Source of the DNA: Paracoccaceae bacterium
GTDB taxonomy: Bacteria > Pseudomonadota > Alphaproteobacteria > Rhodobacterales > Rhodobacteraceae
Length of the DNA: 64,000 bases
Direction: 5' to 3'
NCBI GenBank assembly: GCA_023383015.1
Contig: JAHDXW010000006.1
Span: forward strand, 1 to 64,000
Positions 8,625 to 16,960 of this stretch are shown piece after piece. Made by a program: the position numbers and the translations under genes. How positions within the stretch are numbered: the stretch's first letter is position 1; the number at the start of each line of letters is the position of its first letter. The notes under the pieces were generated by a model that was given only the letters and a program-made list of their open reading frames with translations, was not told where the DNA came from and did no database searches.

Positions 8625-9392
8625 ATGGCCGAGCCCCGCGCCCCCCGCCTGTGCGTGCTGATCGACGCCGACAACGTGCCGGCCCACTACGCCGAGGCGA
8701 TCTTCGACGAGATCGCCGCGCTGGGCGAGGCGAGCGTGCGGCGCATCTACGGCGACTGGTCGGCGCTGCGGCTGAACGCCTGGGCCAAGAAGGTCGCGGC
8801 CTTGGGGCTGGTCGCCGACCAGCAGTTCTCCAACACCAAGGGCAAGAACGCCTCCGACATCGGGCTCGTCATCGCGGCGATGGACTTCCTGCACTCGCGG
8901 CTTTTCGACGGCTTCGTGCTCGTCTCCTCCGACAGCGACTTCACCCGCCTTGCCGCGCGCATCCGCGAGCAGGGCCTCGACGTCTACGGCATCGGCGAGA
9001 AGAAGACCCCCGAGGCCTTCCGCATGGCCTGCAAGCGCTTCATCTACGTCGAGAACCTGACCCCCGCCGAGGAGCCGGCGCGGGCTGCCGAGCCGGCCGC
9101 GCGGCGCGAGGCCGAGGCCCCGAAGGAGGCCGGCCCGCCGCGCGAGCCCGCCCGCGACAAAGAGCCGCCGGCCCGCGCCATCCCCTTCATCACCGCCGCC
9201 ATGCGCGCGATCGACCCCGAGGGCGAGTGGTACTCGCTGGGCCAGGTGGGCCAGTTCATCACCCAGGCCAACCCCGATTTCGACACCCGCACCTACGGCG
9301 AGAAGAAGCTGTCGGACCTCGTCCGCAAGCTGCCGCGCTTCGAGGTCAAGAAGGGGCCCGGCAATACGCTGAGCGTCCGCGACGTGACCTGA
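8625..9392 (+). CDS. NYN-domain / OST-HTH (LOTUS) RNA-associated protein
   Basis: About 255 residues. The N-terminal NYN (LabA/DUF88, PIN-like) domain shows VLIDADNVPAHYAEAI and LVSSDSDFTRLAARIREQG, supplying the acidic metal-binding residues expected of a nuclease. A charged Ala/Glu/Pro-rich linker (about 145-185) leads to a C-terminal OST-HTH/LOTUS domain (MRAIDPEGEWYSLGQVGQFI, then GEKKLSDLVRKLPRFEV), associated with RNA or G-quadruplex binding. The pair suggests an RNA-processing nuclease; the target is unknown. The ATG at 8625 has GGAAGG 6 bases upstream; the in-frame ATG at 8619 is too close to that site. Confidence 0.85.
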   Translation: MAEPRAPRLCVLIDADNVPAHYAEAIFDEIAALGEASVRRIYGDWSALRLNAWAKKVAALGLVADQQFSNTKGKNASDIGLVIAAMDFLHSRLFDGFVLVSSDSDFTRLAARIREQGLDVYGIGEKKTPEAFRMACKRFIYVENLTPAEEPARAAEPAARREAEAPKEAGPPREPARDKEPPARAIPFITAAMRAIDPEGEWYSLGQVGQFITQANPDFDTRTYGEKKLSDLVRKLPRFEVKKGPGNTLSVRDVT

Positions 9393-9441
9393 CCCTCCCC
9401 CGTTCCCCCTGTCTCCCCAGACCTGCCAGGAAGGTGCCCTT

Positions 9442-10101
9442 ATGCCCACGCTCTACGGTGTCGCCCGCTCCCGCGCCTCGCGCGCGCTGTGGCTGATCGC
9501 GGAGGCCGGGATCGCGGTCGACCGCGTGCCCGTCGTCCAGGCCGGGCGGCTGGCCGACCCCGCGGCGGCGGATGCGCCGCTGAACACCGCCTCGCCGGCC
9601 TACCTGAAGGTCAACCCGATGGGGCAGGTGCCGGCGCTGGACGACGACGGCACCGTCCTGACCGAATCGCTGGCGATCGTGCTGCACCTCGCCCGGCGGC
9701 ACGGCGGCGCCTGCGGCCCGCGCGACTGGCGCGAGGATGCCGAGATGCTGAACTGGACGCTGTTCGCGGCCACGGCGATCGAGCCGCATGCGGTGGCGAT
9801 CCTCTATGTCGGCATGGAGGGGCGGGCGGGCAGTGCCGAGGGGCAGGCCGAGATGGCGGCGGCGGCGGGGCGGCTGGCGCGCCCCTTCGCGCGGCTGGAG
9901 GCGCATCTGGCGACGGCCGAGTGGCTGGTCGGCGGGCGCTTCACCGCCGCCGACATCGCCGTGGCCGAGTGCTGCCGCTATGCCCAGGGCCACGCCCCCG
10001 CCCTTGCCGGCGCCCCGCGGCTGGCGGCATGGCTGGCCCGCTGCCACGCGCGGTCGGGCTTTCAGGCGATGATGGCGGCGCGCAACGCCGAGCCTGCCTG
10101 A
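9442..10101 (+). CDS. Glutathione S-transferase family protein
   Basis: A 219-residue GST. The N-terminal thioredoxin-like domain begins MPTLYGVARSRASRALWLI and contains the cis-proline segment NPMGQVPALDDDGTVLTESLAI, where the ES pair contacts glutathione. The C-terminal helical domain contains the conserved FTAADIAVAECCRYA block. Substrate is unknown. AGGAAGG lies before the ATG. It converges with the TetR gene, whose stop is 18 bp away. Confidence 0.88.
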   Translation: MPTLYGVARSRASRALWLIAEAGIAVDRVPVVQAGRLADPAAADAPLNTASPAYLKVNPMGQVPALDDDGTVLTESLAIVLHLARRHGGACGPRDWREDAEMLNWTLFAATAIEPHAVAILYVGMEGRAGSAEGQAEMAAAAGRLARPFARLEAHLATAEWLVGGRFTAADIAVAECCRYAQGHAPALAGAPRLAAWLARCHARSGFQAMMAARNAEPA

Positions 10102-10118
10102 GCGCGGGCACGGCCGGT

Positions 10119-10739
10119 TTAGCCGGCGCCGTAGCGGGCAAGGAAGGTGGCCACCGCGCCGTCGGCCACGCGGTCGATCTCGTCGGCGGTGAAGGTGCGT
10201 TGCACGCCGCAGAACACCCGGTCGTAGATCCAGGCGTGGCAGAGCGACGAGAACTGGTCGGCGGCGAGGTCGACATCGGCGATGGCAAGCTCGCCGCGGG
10301 CGTGGGCGGCGCGGAGGTATTCGCCGATCCGGGCCCGGGCGAGCGCCGGGCCGGCCTCGTAGTACTGCTGGCCGAGGTCGGGAAAGCGGTCGCATTCGGC
10401 CATGATGATGCGGTGCATGCGCTGGCCGAACTCGGACAGCACGAAGGACAGCAGGTGCCGCGCTCCCAGGCGCAGCACCACCGCCGGCGGCTGGGTGAGG
10501 TCGATCATATCGATCGCCGAATCGGCGCGGCGCAGGCATTCGCTGCGCAGCACCTCGACGAACAGCAGCCGCTTGTCGGGGAAGTAGCGGTAGAGCGTCG
10601 CCTTGGAGACACCCGCGGCGCGGGCGATGTCGTCGGTGTTGGCGCGTTCGAACCCGTCGCGCAGGAAGATCGCCCGCGCCCCCTCGAGCACCTGGGCGAA
10701 CTTGCGTCCGCGTGTGACCTGCGCGCCTGCCCCGTCCAT
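10119..10739 (-). CDS. TetR/AcrR family transcriptional regulator
   Basis: About 206 residues. The N-terminal TetR helix-turn-helix is clear: GARAIFLRDGFERANTDDIA, RAAGVSKATLYRYFPDKRLLF. The C-terminal ligand-binding half resembles the AefR-like group (FSSLCHAWIYDRVFCG) but no effector can be named. I chose the ATG at 10739 as the first start close to the domain; an upstream in-frame start at 10796 would add 19 residues. It faces away from the CoA-transferase gene across a 331-bp control region, so it might also act there. Confidence 0.85.
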   Translation of the reverse strand: MDGAGAQVTRGRKFAQVLEGARAIFLRDGFERANTDDIARAAGVSKATLYRYFPDKRLLFVEVLRSECLRRADSAIDMIDLTQPPAVVLRLGARHLLSFVLSEFGQRMHRIIMAECDRFPDLGQQYYEAGPALARARIGEYLRAAHARGELAIADVDLAADQFSSLCHAWIYDRVFCGVQRTFTADEIDRVADGAVATFLARYGAG

Positions 10740-11070
10740 CGGCCCCGCTTTCGGACTGTCCGGGCGAGAATAGACTGCGCAGTTCAATATTCGCAAGCGC
10801 GCATCGGTCGCAGTGCCGCGCCGCCGGCACCGGCCCCCCCGCCCGCCCGCCCGCGGCTTCTGCGGGCCCCGGCGGCGGGCGGCGGGGCGGGGCGGCCGGA
10901 GCGACGCATGTCGACTCGTTGCGGTTGAACTTGGCCGCGGATGGGGCTATCTGCTTCGCTGATCGCTTTTGTGTCGACATTCAGGCAGCGGCGCGCAGCG
11001 GACGCCGGTGGTCGGCCCGGCAACGGCCGCCGCCGGGCGCGCGGGGCCGGTGCGACGAAACGGAGGACGC
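10740..11070. promoter_or_regulatory. Control region with paired TGTCGACA-type sites upstream of the CoA-transferase
   Basis: This 331-bp region separates the divergent TetR and CoA-transferase genes. TGTCGACT at 10909-10916 and the perfect palindrome TGTCGACA at 10972-10979 have centres 63 bp apart. Between them lie a possible -35 TTGAAC (10925-10930) and, 17 bp on, TATCTG, so the two sites would bracket the promoter. The 10805-10900 part is a C/G-run sequence with nothing recognisable. See the finding on the shared operator. Confidence 0.6.
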
Positions 11071-12333
11071 ATGCCCACTACCGCCGCCACCCCCTTCGAC
11101 CGGGCAGAGGCCCTCCCCGCCGGGGACCGCGCCCTGAGCGGTATCACCATCGTCGACCTGACCCAGTTCGAGGCGGGGCCGTCCTGCACCCAGATGCTGG
11201 GCTGGCTTGGCGCCGAGGTGATCAAGATCGAGCCTCCGGGGAAGGGCGAGCAGGGCCGCCGTGCCTCGACCGAGGACCCCGACACCGATTCGGTCTACTT
11301 CATGCTGCTGAACGCCAACAAGCGCAGCGTCACCTGCAACCTCAAGGACGAGCGCGGCAAGGACCTGCTGCGCCGGCTGATCGCCAGGGCCGACGTCTTC
11401 ATCGAGAACTTCGGCCCCGGGGTGATCGAGCGGCTGGGGTTCTCCTACGAGGCGGTCGCGGCGATCAACCCGCGGGTGATCTATGCCCAGATCAAGGGCT
11501 TCGACGCCAACGGCCCGCATGCCAGCCTGCTTGCCTTCGACAACATCGCCCAGGCGGCCGGCGGCAGCCTGTCGGTGACCGGCGATGCCGACGGCCGACC
11601 GCTGACCCCGGGGGTGAACGTCGGCGACACCGGCAGCGGACTGCACTGCTCGGTCGGCATCCTCGCGGCGCTGCTGCAGCGCGAACGCACCGGCCGCGGC
11701 CAGAAGATCGAGATCATCATGCAGGAGGCGGTGATCAACTTCGGCCGCATCCTCTATGCCGCGCAGGCGATCTTCGGGCGGGCCGTGCCGCGGCGCGGCA
11801 ACGCCCACATCATGGGCGCCAGCGCCCCCTGCGAGGTGTATCCCTGCAAGGGCGGGGGGCCCAACGACCATGTGCTGGTCTACACCAGCCGCGCCGGCAA
11901 CCACCAGTGGCACAACCTGCTGAAACTGATGGGGCGCGAGGACCTCGGGGACGACCCGCGCTTTGCCACCCCGCAGCTGCGGTTCCAGCACTCGGCGGTG
12001 ATCGACCCGCTGATCCGCGAATGGACGCTGACGCGCGACAAGTACACCTGCATGCGCGAACTGGGCGAGGCCGGGGTTCCGGCCAGCGCCGTGATCGACA
12101 CGATGGAGCTGTACGAGGATCCGGTGCTGCGCGCGCAAGGGGCCTTCGTGACCGTCGAGCACCCGGTGCGCGGGCCGTTCACCATGCCGGGCTGCCCGGT
12201 GCGGATGTCGGATTCGCCGATCGCCAGCACCGCCGCGCCGCTGCTCGGGGCCGACAACGCCCGTGTCTGGGGCGGGATGCTGGGGCTGAGCGCCGAGCAG
12301 CTGGCGGCGCTGCGCGCCGATCGGGCGATCTGA
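11071..12333 (+). CDS. Family III CoA-transferase (CaiB/BaiF, formyl-CoA transferase-like)
   Basis: A 420-residue family III CoA-transferase. The catalytic Asp is visible at about residue 186 in GVNVGDTGSG, which matches the GDTGTG-type motif of formyl-CoA:oxalate CoA-transferase. Other family blocks are VDLTQFEAGPSCTQMLGWLGAEVIKIEPP, NKRSVTCNLK and IENFGPGVIERLG. It would move CoA between two carboxylates; the donor and acceptor are unknown. CGGAGGACGC directly precedes the ATG at 11071. The promoter carries the paired operator shared with the SDR, ABC importer and TPP-enzyme operons, so it probably activates the acid metabolised by those enzymes. Confidence 0.88.
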   Translation: MPTTAATPFDRAEALPAGDRALSGITIVDLTQFEAGPSCTQMLGWLGAEVIKIEPPGKGEQGRRASTEDPDTDSVYFMLLNANKRSVTCNLKDERGKDLLRRLIARADVFIENFGPGVIERLGFSYEAVAAINPRVIYAQIKGFDANGPHASLLAFDNIAQAAGGSLSVTGDADGRPLTPGVNVGDTGSGLHCSVGILAALLQRERTGRGQKIEIIMQEAVINFGRILYAAQAIFGRAVPRRGNAHIMGASAPCEVYPCKGGGPNDHVLVYTSRAGNHQWHNLLKLMGREDLGDDPRFATPQLRFQHSAVIDPLIREWTLTRDKYTCMRELGEAGVPASAVIDTMELYEDPVLRAQGAFVTVEHPVRGPFTMPGCPVRMSDSPIASTAAPLLGADNARVWGGMLGLSAEQLAALRADRAI

Positions 12334-12390
12334 CCGGCGCCCGGAGGCGGGGGGCTGGCCCGCGGGCGCGGCCGGGAGCGGCCGGGCCTG

Positions 12391-12984
12391 TCAGGGGCGC
12401 GGGTCGTAGGGAGCGTACAGGAGGTGCAGGTCGATCCGCCGGCCCAGCGGGCCGAGACGGGCGACGAGGTCGGTCAGCGGCATGGGGTCGATCTGCCCGA
12501 CGAGCGCGAAGTGGCATCCGGGCCGGTCGTCGGCGAGGACCCGGAGCGCACCTTCGGCCTGCCCTGGCAGCGCCGCGCGCAGGGCGTCGACGAGGGCCCC
12601 AGGGTCGTCGATGCCGGCGAAGCGGATCAGGCGCAGGCGGGCGTGGCGGCCGGTGATGGCGCGTCCGGGCCAGAGCTGGCGGCCGGCACGGCGGTCGACG
12701 AGCACGCGGCCGGTCACCCTGCGGGTCCAGGGGCTGAAGTTCTCGCCGGCGACGGCACGGTAGGCCGGGCTGTCCAGCACCGCGGGATCGTCGAGATCAT
12801 AGAGGGCGAGATAGCGCGGATGGCCGTCCAGCGCGACGAAGCGTTCGCCGGTCAGAAAGCCTGGCACGGCGCGGCGCTCGGGCACGTGTTCGGTGTCGTA
12901 CCAGGCGTTGAATTCCTCCTCCATCGCCGGTGGCGGCTGCATCATCACCAGCAGAAAGCCGCAGTTGCCCGTCGCGTCCGTCAT
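12391..12984 (-). CDS. Small dimeric alpha/beta-barrel-like protein
   Basis: A 197-residue protein that looks like two ferredoxin-like repeats. The N-terminal half contains EFNAWYDTEHVPERRAVPGF, a hallmark of the dimeric alpha/beta-barrel proteins related to EthD and DUF4286. The second half ends IDLHLLYAPYDPRP. No enzymatic residue set can be assigned. The ATG has AGGAGAGC upstream and overlaps the stop of the upstream oxidoreductase (TCAT at 12981-12984), so the two are co-translated. It probably works on the same substrate as the oxidoreductase. Confidence 0.7.
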   Translation of the reverse strand: MTDATGNCGFLLVMMQPPPAMEEEFNAWYDTEHVPERRAVPGFLTGERFVALDGHPRYLALYDLDDPAVLDSPAYRAVAGENFSPWTRRVTGRVLVDRRAGRQLWPGRAITGRHARLRLIRFAGIDDPGALVDALRAALPGQAEGALRVLADDRPGCHFALVGQIDPMPLTDLVARLGPLGRRIDLHLLYAPYDPRP

Positions 12985-13985
12985 TGCACGCTCTCCTGCC
13001 GGTGGTCCGCCGTCCCGGCCCGGCCGGCGCAGGCATGCGCCGCCTCGACCAGCCGCATCACCCGCGCCATCGCCTCGAGCCCCGCGCAGGGCGGCGCGCC
13101 CTCGCGCAGCCGGCGCAGGACGTCGGCGACGAAGCCCGGGTAGGCCTCCATGTTCGTCGTGCTGGCCGCGCGGACGGTGCAGTTGCCCGCGAGGTCGCAC
13201 AGCTCGATCCGGCCGGGGCCCTGGGCGAGCAGGTAGTGGCGGGCAGTGCGGACGGAGAAGTGCATGTCGAAGCGGCCGGTGGGCGCGGGGTAGAGGTAGC
13301 CCGTCTCGACCCGCCCGACAGCGCCGGGGGCGGCGAGCGTGAGGTCGGCGTAGTCCTCGACATCGCCGCTGTCGCCGAGACGCGCGAGGCTGGCCGCGGC
13401 GACGGAGGCGCCGGCGGGAAGCAGCGTCAGCAGGAGGTCGAGGAAATGGACGCCGAGGTTGGTGAGCACGCCGCCGCCGGCGAACCGGCGCTCGAGCATC
13501 CAGTCGCAGCCGTTCCGGCGGTAGCGGTCCGGAAGGCCGGCGAAGAAGCGGAAGCCGGCGTAGCGCACGCCCTCGGCGGCGGCAATGGGGCCGAGCTCGG
13601 CCATGAAGCCGGTCTGGCGGAAGACCAGCGGGACGGCCGCGAACACCCCCGCCGCGGCCGCCCGGGCGGCGAGCGCGGCGACCTCGGCCGCCGACATGCC
13701 GCAGGGCTTCTCGACCACGAGGGGGATGCCGCGCCCGATCGCCACCCCCGCGTCGCGGGCCATCCCGGCGTGGCGGCCGAGCACGAAGACGAGGTCGGGG
13801 CGCACGCGGTCGCAGAGGCTGTCGAGGTCGCTGTCGTGGGCGCAGTCCTCGGCGGCGGCGATGCGCCGGGCGACGGCGGGGTCGTGGTCGGTCACGCCGA
13901 CCACGCGGGTTCCGGCGATGCCGCGGAGCGGCTCGCGGTAGAGCGGCAGGTGCCAGTGGCCGGCCCCGGCGAAAACGATCCTCAT
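12981..13985 (-). CDS. Gfo/Idh/MocA family oxidoreductase
   Basis: A 334-residue NAD(P)-dependent oxidoreductase. The N-terminal Rossmann domain has RIVFAGAGHWHLPLYREPL, TRVVGVTDHD and the VVEKPCGMSAAEVAALAARA block containing the catalytic-region EKP lysine. The C-terminal domain includes GGGVLTNLGVHFLDLLLTLL with the conserved GxHxxD-type residues. Substrates of this family are often sugars, inositols or related polyols, but this one is unassigned. GGAGGGG precedes the ATG. It is transcribed divergently from the SDR gene, and a TGTCGAC site lies 67 bp upstream of its start. Confidence 0.85.
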   Translation of the reverse strand: MRIVFAGAGHWHLPLYREPLRGIAGTRVVGVTDHDPAVARRIAAAEDCAHDSDLDSLCDRVRPDLVFVLGRHAGMARDAGVAIGRGIPLVVEKPCGMSAAEVAALAARAAAAGVFAAVPLVFRQTGFMAELGPIAAAEGVRYAGFRFFAGLPDRYRRNGCDWMLERRFAGGGVLTNLGVHFLDLLLTLLPAGASVAAASLARLGDSGDVEDYADLTLAAPGAVGRVETGYLYPAPTGRFDMHFSVRTARHYLLAQGPGRIELCDLAGNCTVRAASTTNMEAYPGFVADVLRRLREGAPPCAGLEAMARVMRLVEAAHACAGRAGTADHRQESVQ

Positions 13986-14051
13986 GGCCCCTCCGCGATG
14001 CCGGTGCCGATGTCGCGGGGAATGATGCGGCGGCGGCTCGGGAAACTCAAG

Positions 14052-14121
14052 TGTCGACGGTTGATTTCCTGCATGCCGGGAATGCGGCAAGAAAGCGCTT
14101 GAGCACTGCAACGCGTCGACA
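14052..14121. promoter_or_regulatory. Paired TGTCGACA-type sites between the oxidoreductase and SDR genes
   Basis: TGTCGACG (14052-14059) and CGTCGACA (14114-14121) each match the palindrome TGTCGACA at seven of eight positions, and their centres are 62 bp apart. They sit in the divergent gap 13986-14161; the first is nearer the minus-strand oxidoreductase, the second nearer the SDR. Each reads GTCGACACT outward toward its gene. Confidence 0.6.
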
Positions 14122-14161
14122 CTACTGTGGCGGCGGCTGGATGGCAGGCGGCGGAGGGCGG

Positions 14162-14998
14162 ATGCGGACCTGGCTGGTCACAGGGGCTTCCGGCGGGCTT
14201 GGGGCGGCGATCGCCGCCGAGGCGCTGGCGCGCGGCGAGCGGGTCGTGCTGGGCGCCCGGTCGGTGGAGCGCTGCCGCGACGTGGCGGCGGCGGCGGGCG
14301 GCGCGGCGTTGTGCCTGCGGCTGGACATGGCGGATGCGGGGTCGATCGCCACCGCGACAGCGCGGATCGCGGAATGGGCGCCGCGGGTCGACATCCTGGT
14401 CAACAATGCCGGCCGCGGCCTGCACGGCGCGGTCGAGGAGGTGTCGGACGCCGAGGCCCGGGCGCTGTTCGAGGTCAACCTGTTCGGCCTGCTGACGCTG
14501 ACCCGTGCCCTGCTGCCGGCGATGCGGGAGGCGCGGAGCGGCCATGTGATCAACATCGGCTCGGTGGCGGGGATGTCGGGCGATGCCGGCACGGGCCTCT
14601 ACTCGGCCACCAAGTTCGCGCTGGCGGGGCTGTCGGAGGCGATGCGGGCGGAGCTGGCGCCGCTGGGAATCGGGGTCACGTTGGTCGAGCCGGGGCCGTT
14701 CCGCACCGAGTTCAACGGCGCCTCGGCCAGCCGCGCGGCGCGCCGGATCGACGACTACGCCGCCACCGCGCACCGGCGCATCGAATCCTTGCGGGCAGCG
14801 AGCGGGCGCCAGCCCGGCGACCCGCGGAAAGCGGCGCGGCTGATCTGCGACCTCGCCGGCCAGACCAGGGCGCCGCTCCATCTCGTGCTGGGTGCCGTCG
14901 CGGTGGCGCGCGCGCGCGCCAAGCTGGCCCAGCTGGCCGAGGAGATCGACCGCTGGGAGGATGCGGGTCGGGCCACCGCGCGTGACGATGCCGGCTGA
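14162..14998 (+). CDS. Short-chain dehydrogenase/reductase (SDR)
   Basis: A 278-residue classical SDR. The cofactor motif TGASGGLGAAIAAEAL opens the protein, followed by LDMAD (adenine pocket), VNNAGRGLHG, the catalytic Ser in NIGSVAGMSG and the YSATK catalytic Tyr-Lys. The C-terminal part (EPGPFRTEF) is typical of the oxidoreductase group acting on ketones or aldehydes. GGAGG lies 4 bases before ATG 14162; an ATG at 14141 is the alternative. It is alone on its strand, downstream of a paired operator, so it is expected to be co-regulated with the neighbouring catabolic operons. Confidence 0.88.
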   Translation: MRTWLVTGASGGLGAAIAAEALARGERVVLGARSVERCRDVAAAAGGAALCLRLDMADAGSIATATARIAEWAPRVDILVNNAGRGLHGAVEEVSDAEARALFEVNLFGLLTLTRALLPAMREARSGHVINIGSVAGMSGDAGTGLYSATKFALAGLSEAMRAELAPLGIGVTLVEPGPFRTEFNGASASRAARRIDDYAATAHRRIESLRAASGRQPGDPRKAARLICDLAGQTRAPLHLVLGAVAVARARAKLAQLAEEIDRWEDAGRATARDDAG

Positions 14999-15066
14999 CC
15001 GGAACGCGGGCAACGCCGGGCGCGGCCGCACCGGAGGGCGGGCCTTGCGGCAGGCGCTGCAGGGAG

Positions 15067-15136
15067 AGGCGACACTTTCCGCAGGGTGAGACCGATTGAC
15101 TCGCGTCTTCCGGCGAATCTGCTAAGAGTGTCGACA
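15067..15136 (+). promoter_or_regulatory. Paired TGTCGACA-type sites and possible promoter upstream of the ABC importer
   Basis: AGGCGACA (15067-15074, degenerate) and the perfect GTGTCGACAC (15128-15137) have centres 62 bp apart. Between them TTGACT (15096-15101) and TGCTAA (15120-15125), 18 bp apart, could be a promoter; the second site would then cover the transcription start. The 248-bp gap 14999-15246 otherwise holds only GC-rich leader sequence. Confidence 0.55.
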
Positions 15137-15246
15137 CAAGATATGAGTCCGCGCTTGCCCGCGGTGCCGGACCCGAGGTGGTGCGCCGCCCGGGCCGCGA
15201 CCGCGGGCTGCCGGCCATGTGACCCGAGGAACCGGGAGGAGGACCG

Positions 15247-16893
15247 ATGAGACCCACGCACCACCTCAGGCGCCTGCTTGCCGCCGCCGGCCTTGCGGCG
15301 GCGATGGCGACGGCGACACCTGTCATGGCGCAGGACGGGCCGCGCTTCGGCGGCACCTTCGTCGCCGCGATCGCGGGCGAGCCTGGCGGCCTCAACCCTG
15401 TGCTGTTCCAGGGGGCCGAGCCGCAGATCGCCGCCGCGCCGATGTTCGATCCCCTGATCCAGCTGGACATGGTGGGCAATCCGCGCGGTGTGCTGGCCGA
15501 AAGCTGGACGGTCTCGGACGACCGGACGACGGTCACCTTCACCCTGCGAGAGGGGGTGCGCTGGCACGACGGCAAGCCGCTGACATCGGCCGACGTGCTG
15601 TGGACGTTCATGGGCACGCGCGACGGCTACATGCCCCATCCGCGCTACCGCTCGACCCTCGACGTGCTGGTCGACCGCTACGAGGCCCCCGACCCGCGGA
15701 GCTTCACGATCACCCTCAAGCAGCCCTACGCGCCGTTCCTGCGGGTCTTCGCGGCCGCCAACTACGCCATGCCGATCGTGCCCAAGCACGTCTACGAGGG
15801 CACCGACATCCCCAACAACCCCGCCCACTGGGCGCCGGTCGGCAGCGGGCCGTTCAAGTTCCGCGAATGGGTGCGCGGCAGCCACATCGAGCTGGTCCGC
15901 AACGAGGACTACTTCATCCCCGACCAGCCGCGGGTCGATTCGGTCTTCATCCGCATCATGCCCGACGAGACCGCGCGCCTGCTGGCGCTGCGCCAGGGCG
16001 AGGTCGACTATCTCTACTACTACGCGGTGGCCTACAGCGCGATCCCGGCGCTCCAGGCCGACCCCGCGATCACGGTCACGAGTGACGGCGCCGGGCTGCA
16101 GGGGCTGGTCCAGCTCCTGGCACTGAACATCGCGCAGCCTCCGTTCGACGATGTGCGCGTGCGCCGGGCGCTCGCGCACCTGATCGACCGCGAGCTGATC
16201 AACCGGCTGGTCTACTTCGGGCTGGCGCGGCCGACCGTCAGCAACATCGGCATCACCACGCCGTTCTGGACCGAGGAGGTGCAGCAACGCCACGACCTCG
16301 GCAGCGCCGAGGCCAACCTCGCCGAGGCCGAGCGGCTTCTGGACGAGGCCGGCCATGTCCGCGGCGCCGACGGCAACCGCTTCACCGTCAGCCTGATGCA
16401 CATGACCGGGCGGCCATACGCCGGCAAGATCGCCGAGATTCTCGACGAGAGCCTGCGCCGGGCCGGCATCCGCATGACGGCGACGCCGCTCGACCGGCCC
16501 GCCTTCATCGAGAAGACCCACGGCACGTGGGAGTTCACGGTTGCCGAGCAGCAGTTCTCGTCGGGCGCCCACCCCTATGTCGGCATCCCCCGCTACCTGC
16601 TGTCGTCGCAACACATCTCCGGGACCTATCCGTCGAACTCGATGGGCTACGCCAATCCCGAGCTTGACGCGCTGTTCGCGGCCTCGGTCCAGGCGGGCAG
16701 CGATGCCGAGGAGGCCGAGATCTGGGCACGGGTGCAGCGCATCCTGTCCGATGACCTGCCGGTCATCCCGATCGTCGAGATGCCCTACACCAACGTCCAC
16801 CGCTCGGAATGGCGCGACGTCTTCTCGAGCGTGGACGGGGTCTTCGACGTCACCCGCACGGTCTGGTCGGTGAACGGCCGCCCGACCCGCTGA
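15247..16893 (+). CDS. ABC transporter substrate-binding protein, family 5 (dipeptide/oligopeptide type)
   Basis: A 548-residue periplasmic binding protein (SBP_bac_5). Residues 1-28 form a Sec signal peptide ending near VMAQDG. The mature protein shows the family blocks LAESWTVSDDRTTVTFTLRE, VRWHDGKPLTSADV, YAPVGSGPFKF-like spacing (PVGSGPFKFREW) and FDDVRVRRALAHLIDRELI. Family members bind peptides, nickel, glutathione or opines; the ligand here is unknown. GGGAGGAGGA precedes the ATG. It is the first gene of a complete five-gene importer running to 20837 and lies behind a perfect GTGTCGACAC palindrome. Confidence 0.92.
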   Translation: MRPTHHLRRLLAAAGLAAAMATATPVMAQDGPRFGGTFVAAIAGEPGGLNPVLFQGAEPQIAAAPMFDPLIQLDMVGNPRGVLAESWTVSDDRTTVTFTLREGVRWHDGKPLTSADVLWTFMGTRDGYMPHPRYRSTLDVLVDRYEAPDPRSFTITLKQPYAPFLRVFAAANYAMPIVPKHVYEGTDIPNNPAHWAPVGSGPFKFREWVRGSHIELVRNEDYFIPDQPRVDSVFIRIMPDETARLLALRQGEVDYLYYYAVAYSAIPALQADPAITVTSDGAGLQGLVQLLALNIAQPPFDDVRVRRALAHLIDRELINRLVYFGLARPTVSNIGITTPFWTEEVQQRHDLGSAEANLAEAERLLDEAGHVRGADGNRFTVSLMHMTGRPYAGKIAEILDESLRRAGIRMTATPLDRPAFIEKTHGTWEFTVAEQQFSSGAHPYVGIPRYLLSSQHISGTYPSNSMGYANPELDALFAASVQAGSDAEEAEIWARVQRILSDDLPVIPIVEMPYTNVHRSEWRDVFSSVDGVFDVTRTVWSVNGRPTR

Positions 16894-16960
16894 CCCCCCC
16901 CTGCTGACCGGCACCGGCCGCCGCCGCCGCGGCGGCCGGGCCACGACAGAAGTCGACCCG

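Noticed and set aside
14755-16944. 729-codon minus-strand open frame
   Set aside because: It lies antisense to the binding-protein gene, whose signal peptide and domain pattern are clear.
16952-16957. GTCGAC just before the DppB-type permease
   Set aside because: It lacks the outer T and A and lies inside an operon; GTCGAC alone is expected many times in such GC-rich DNA.
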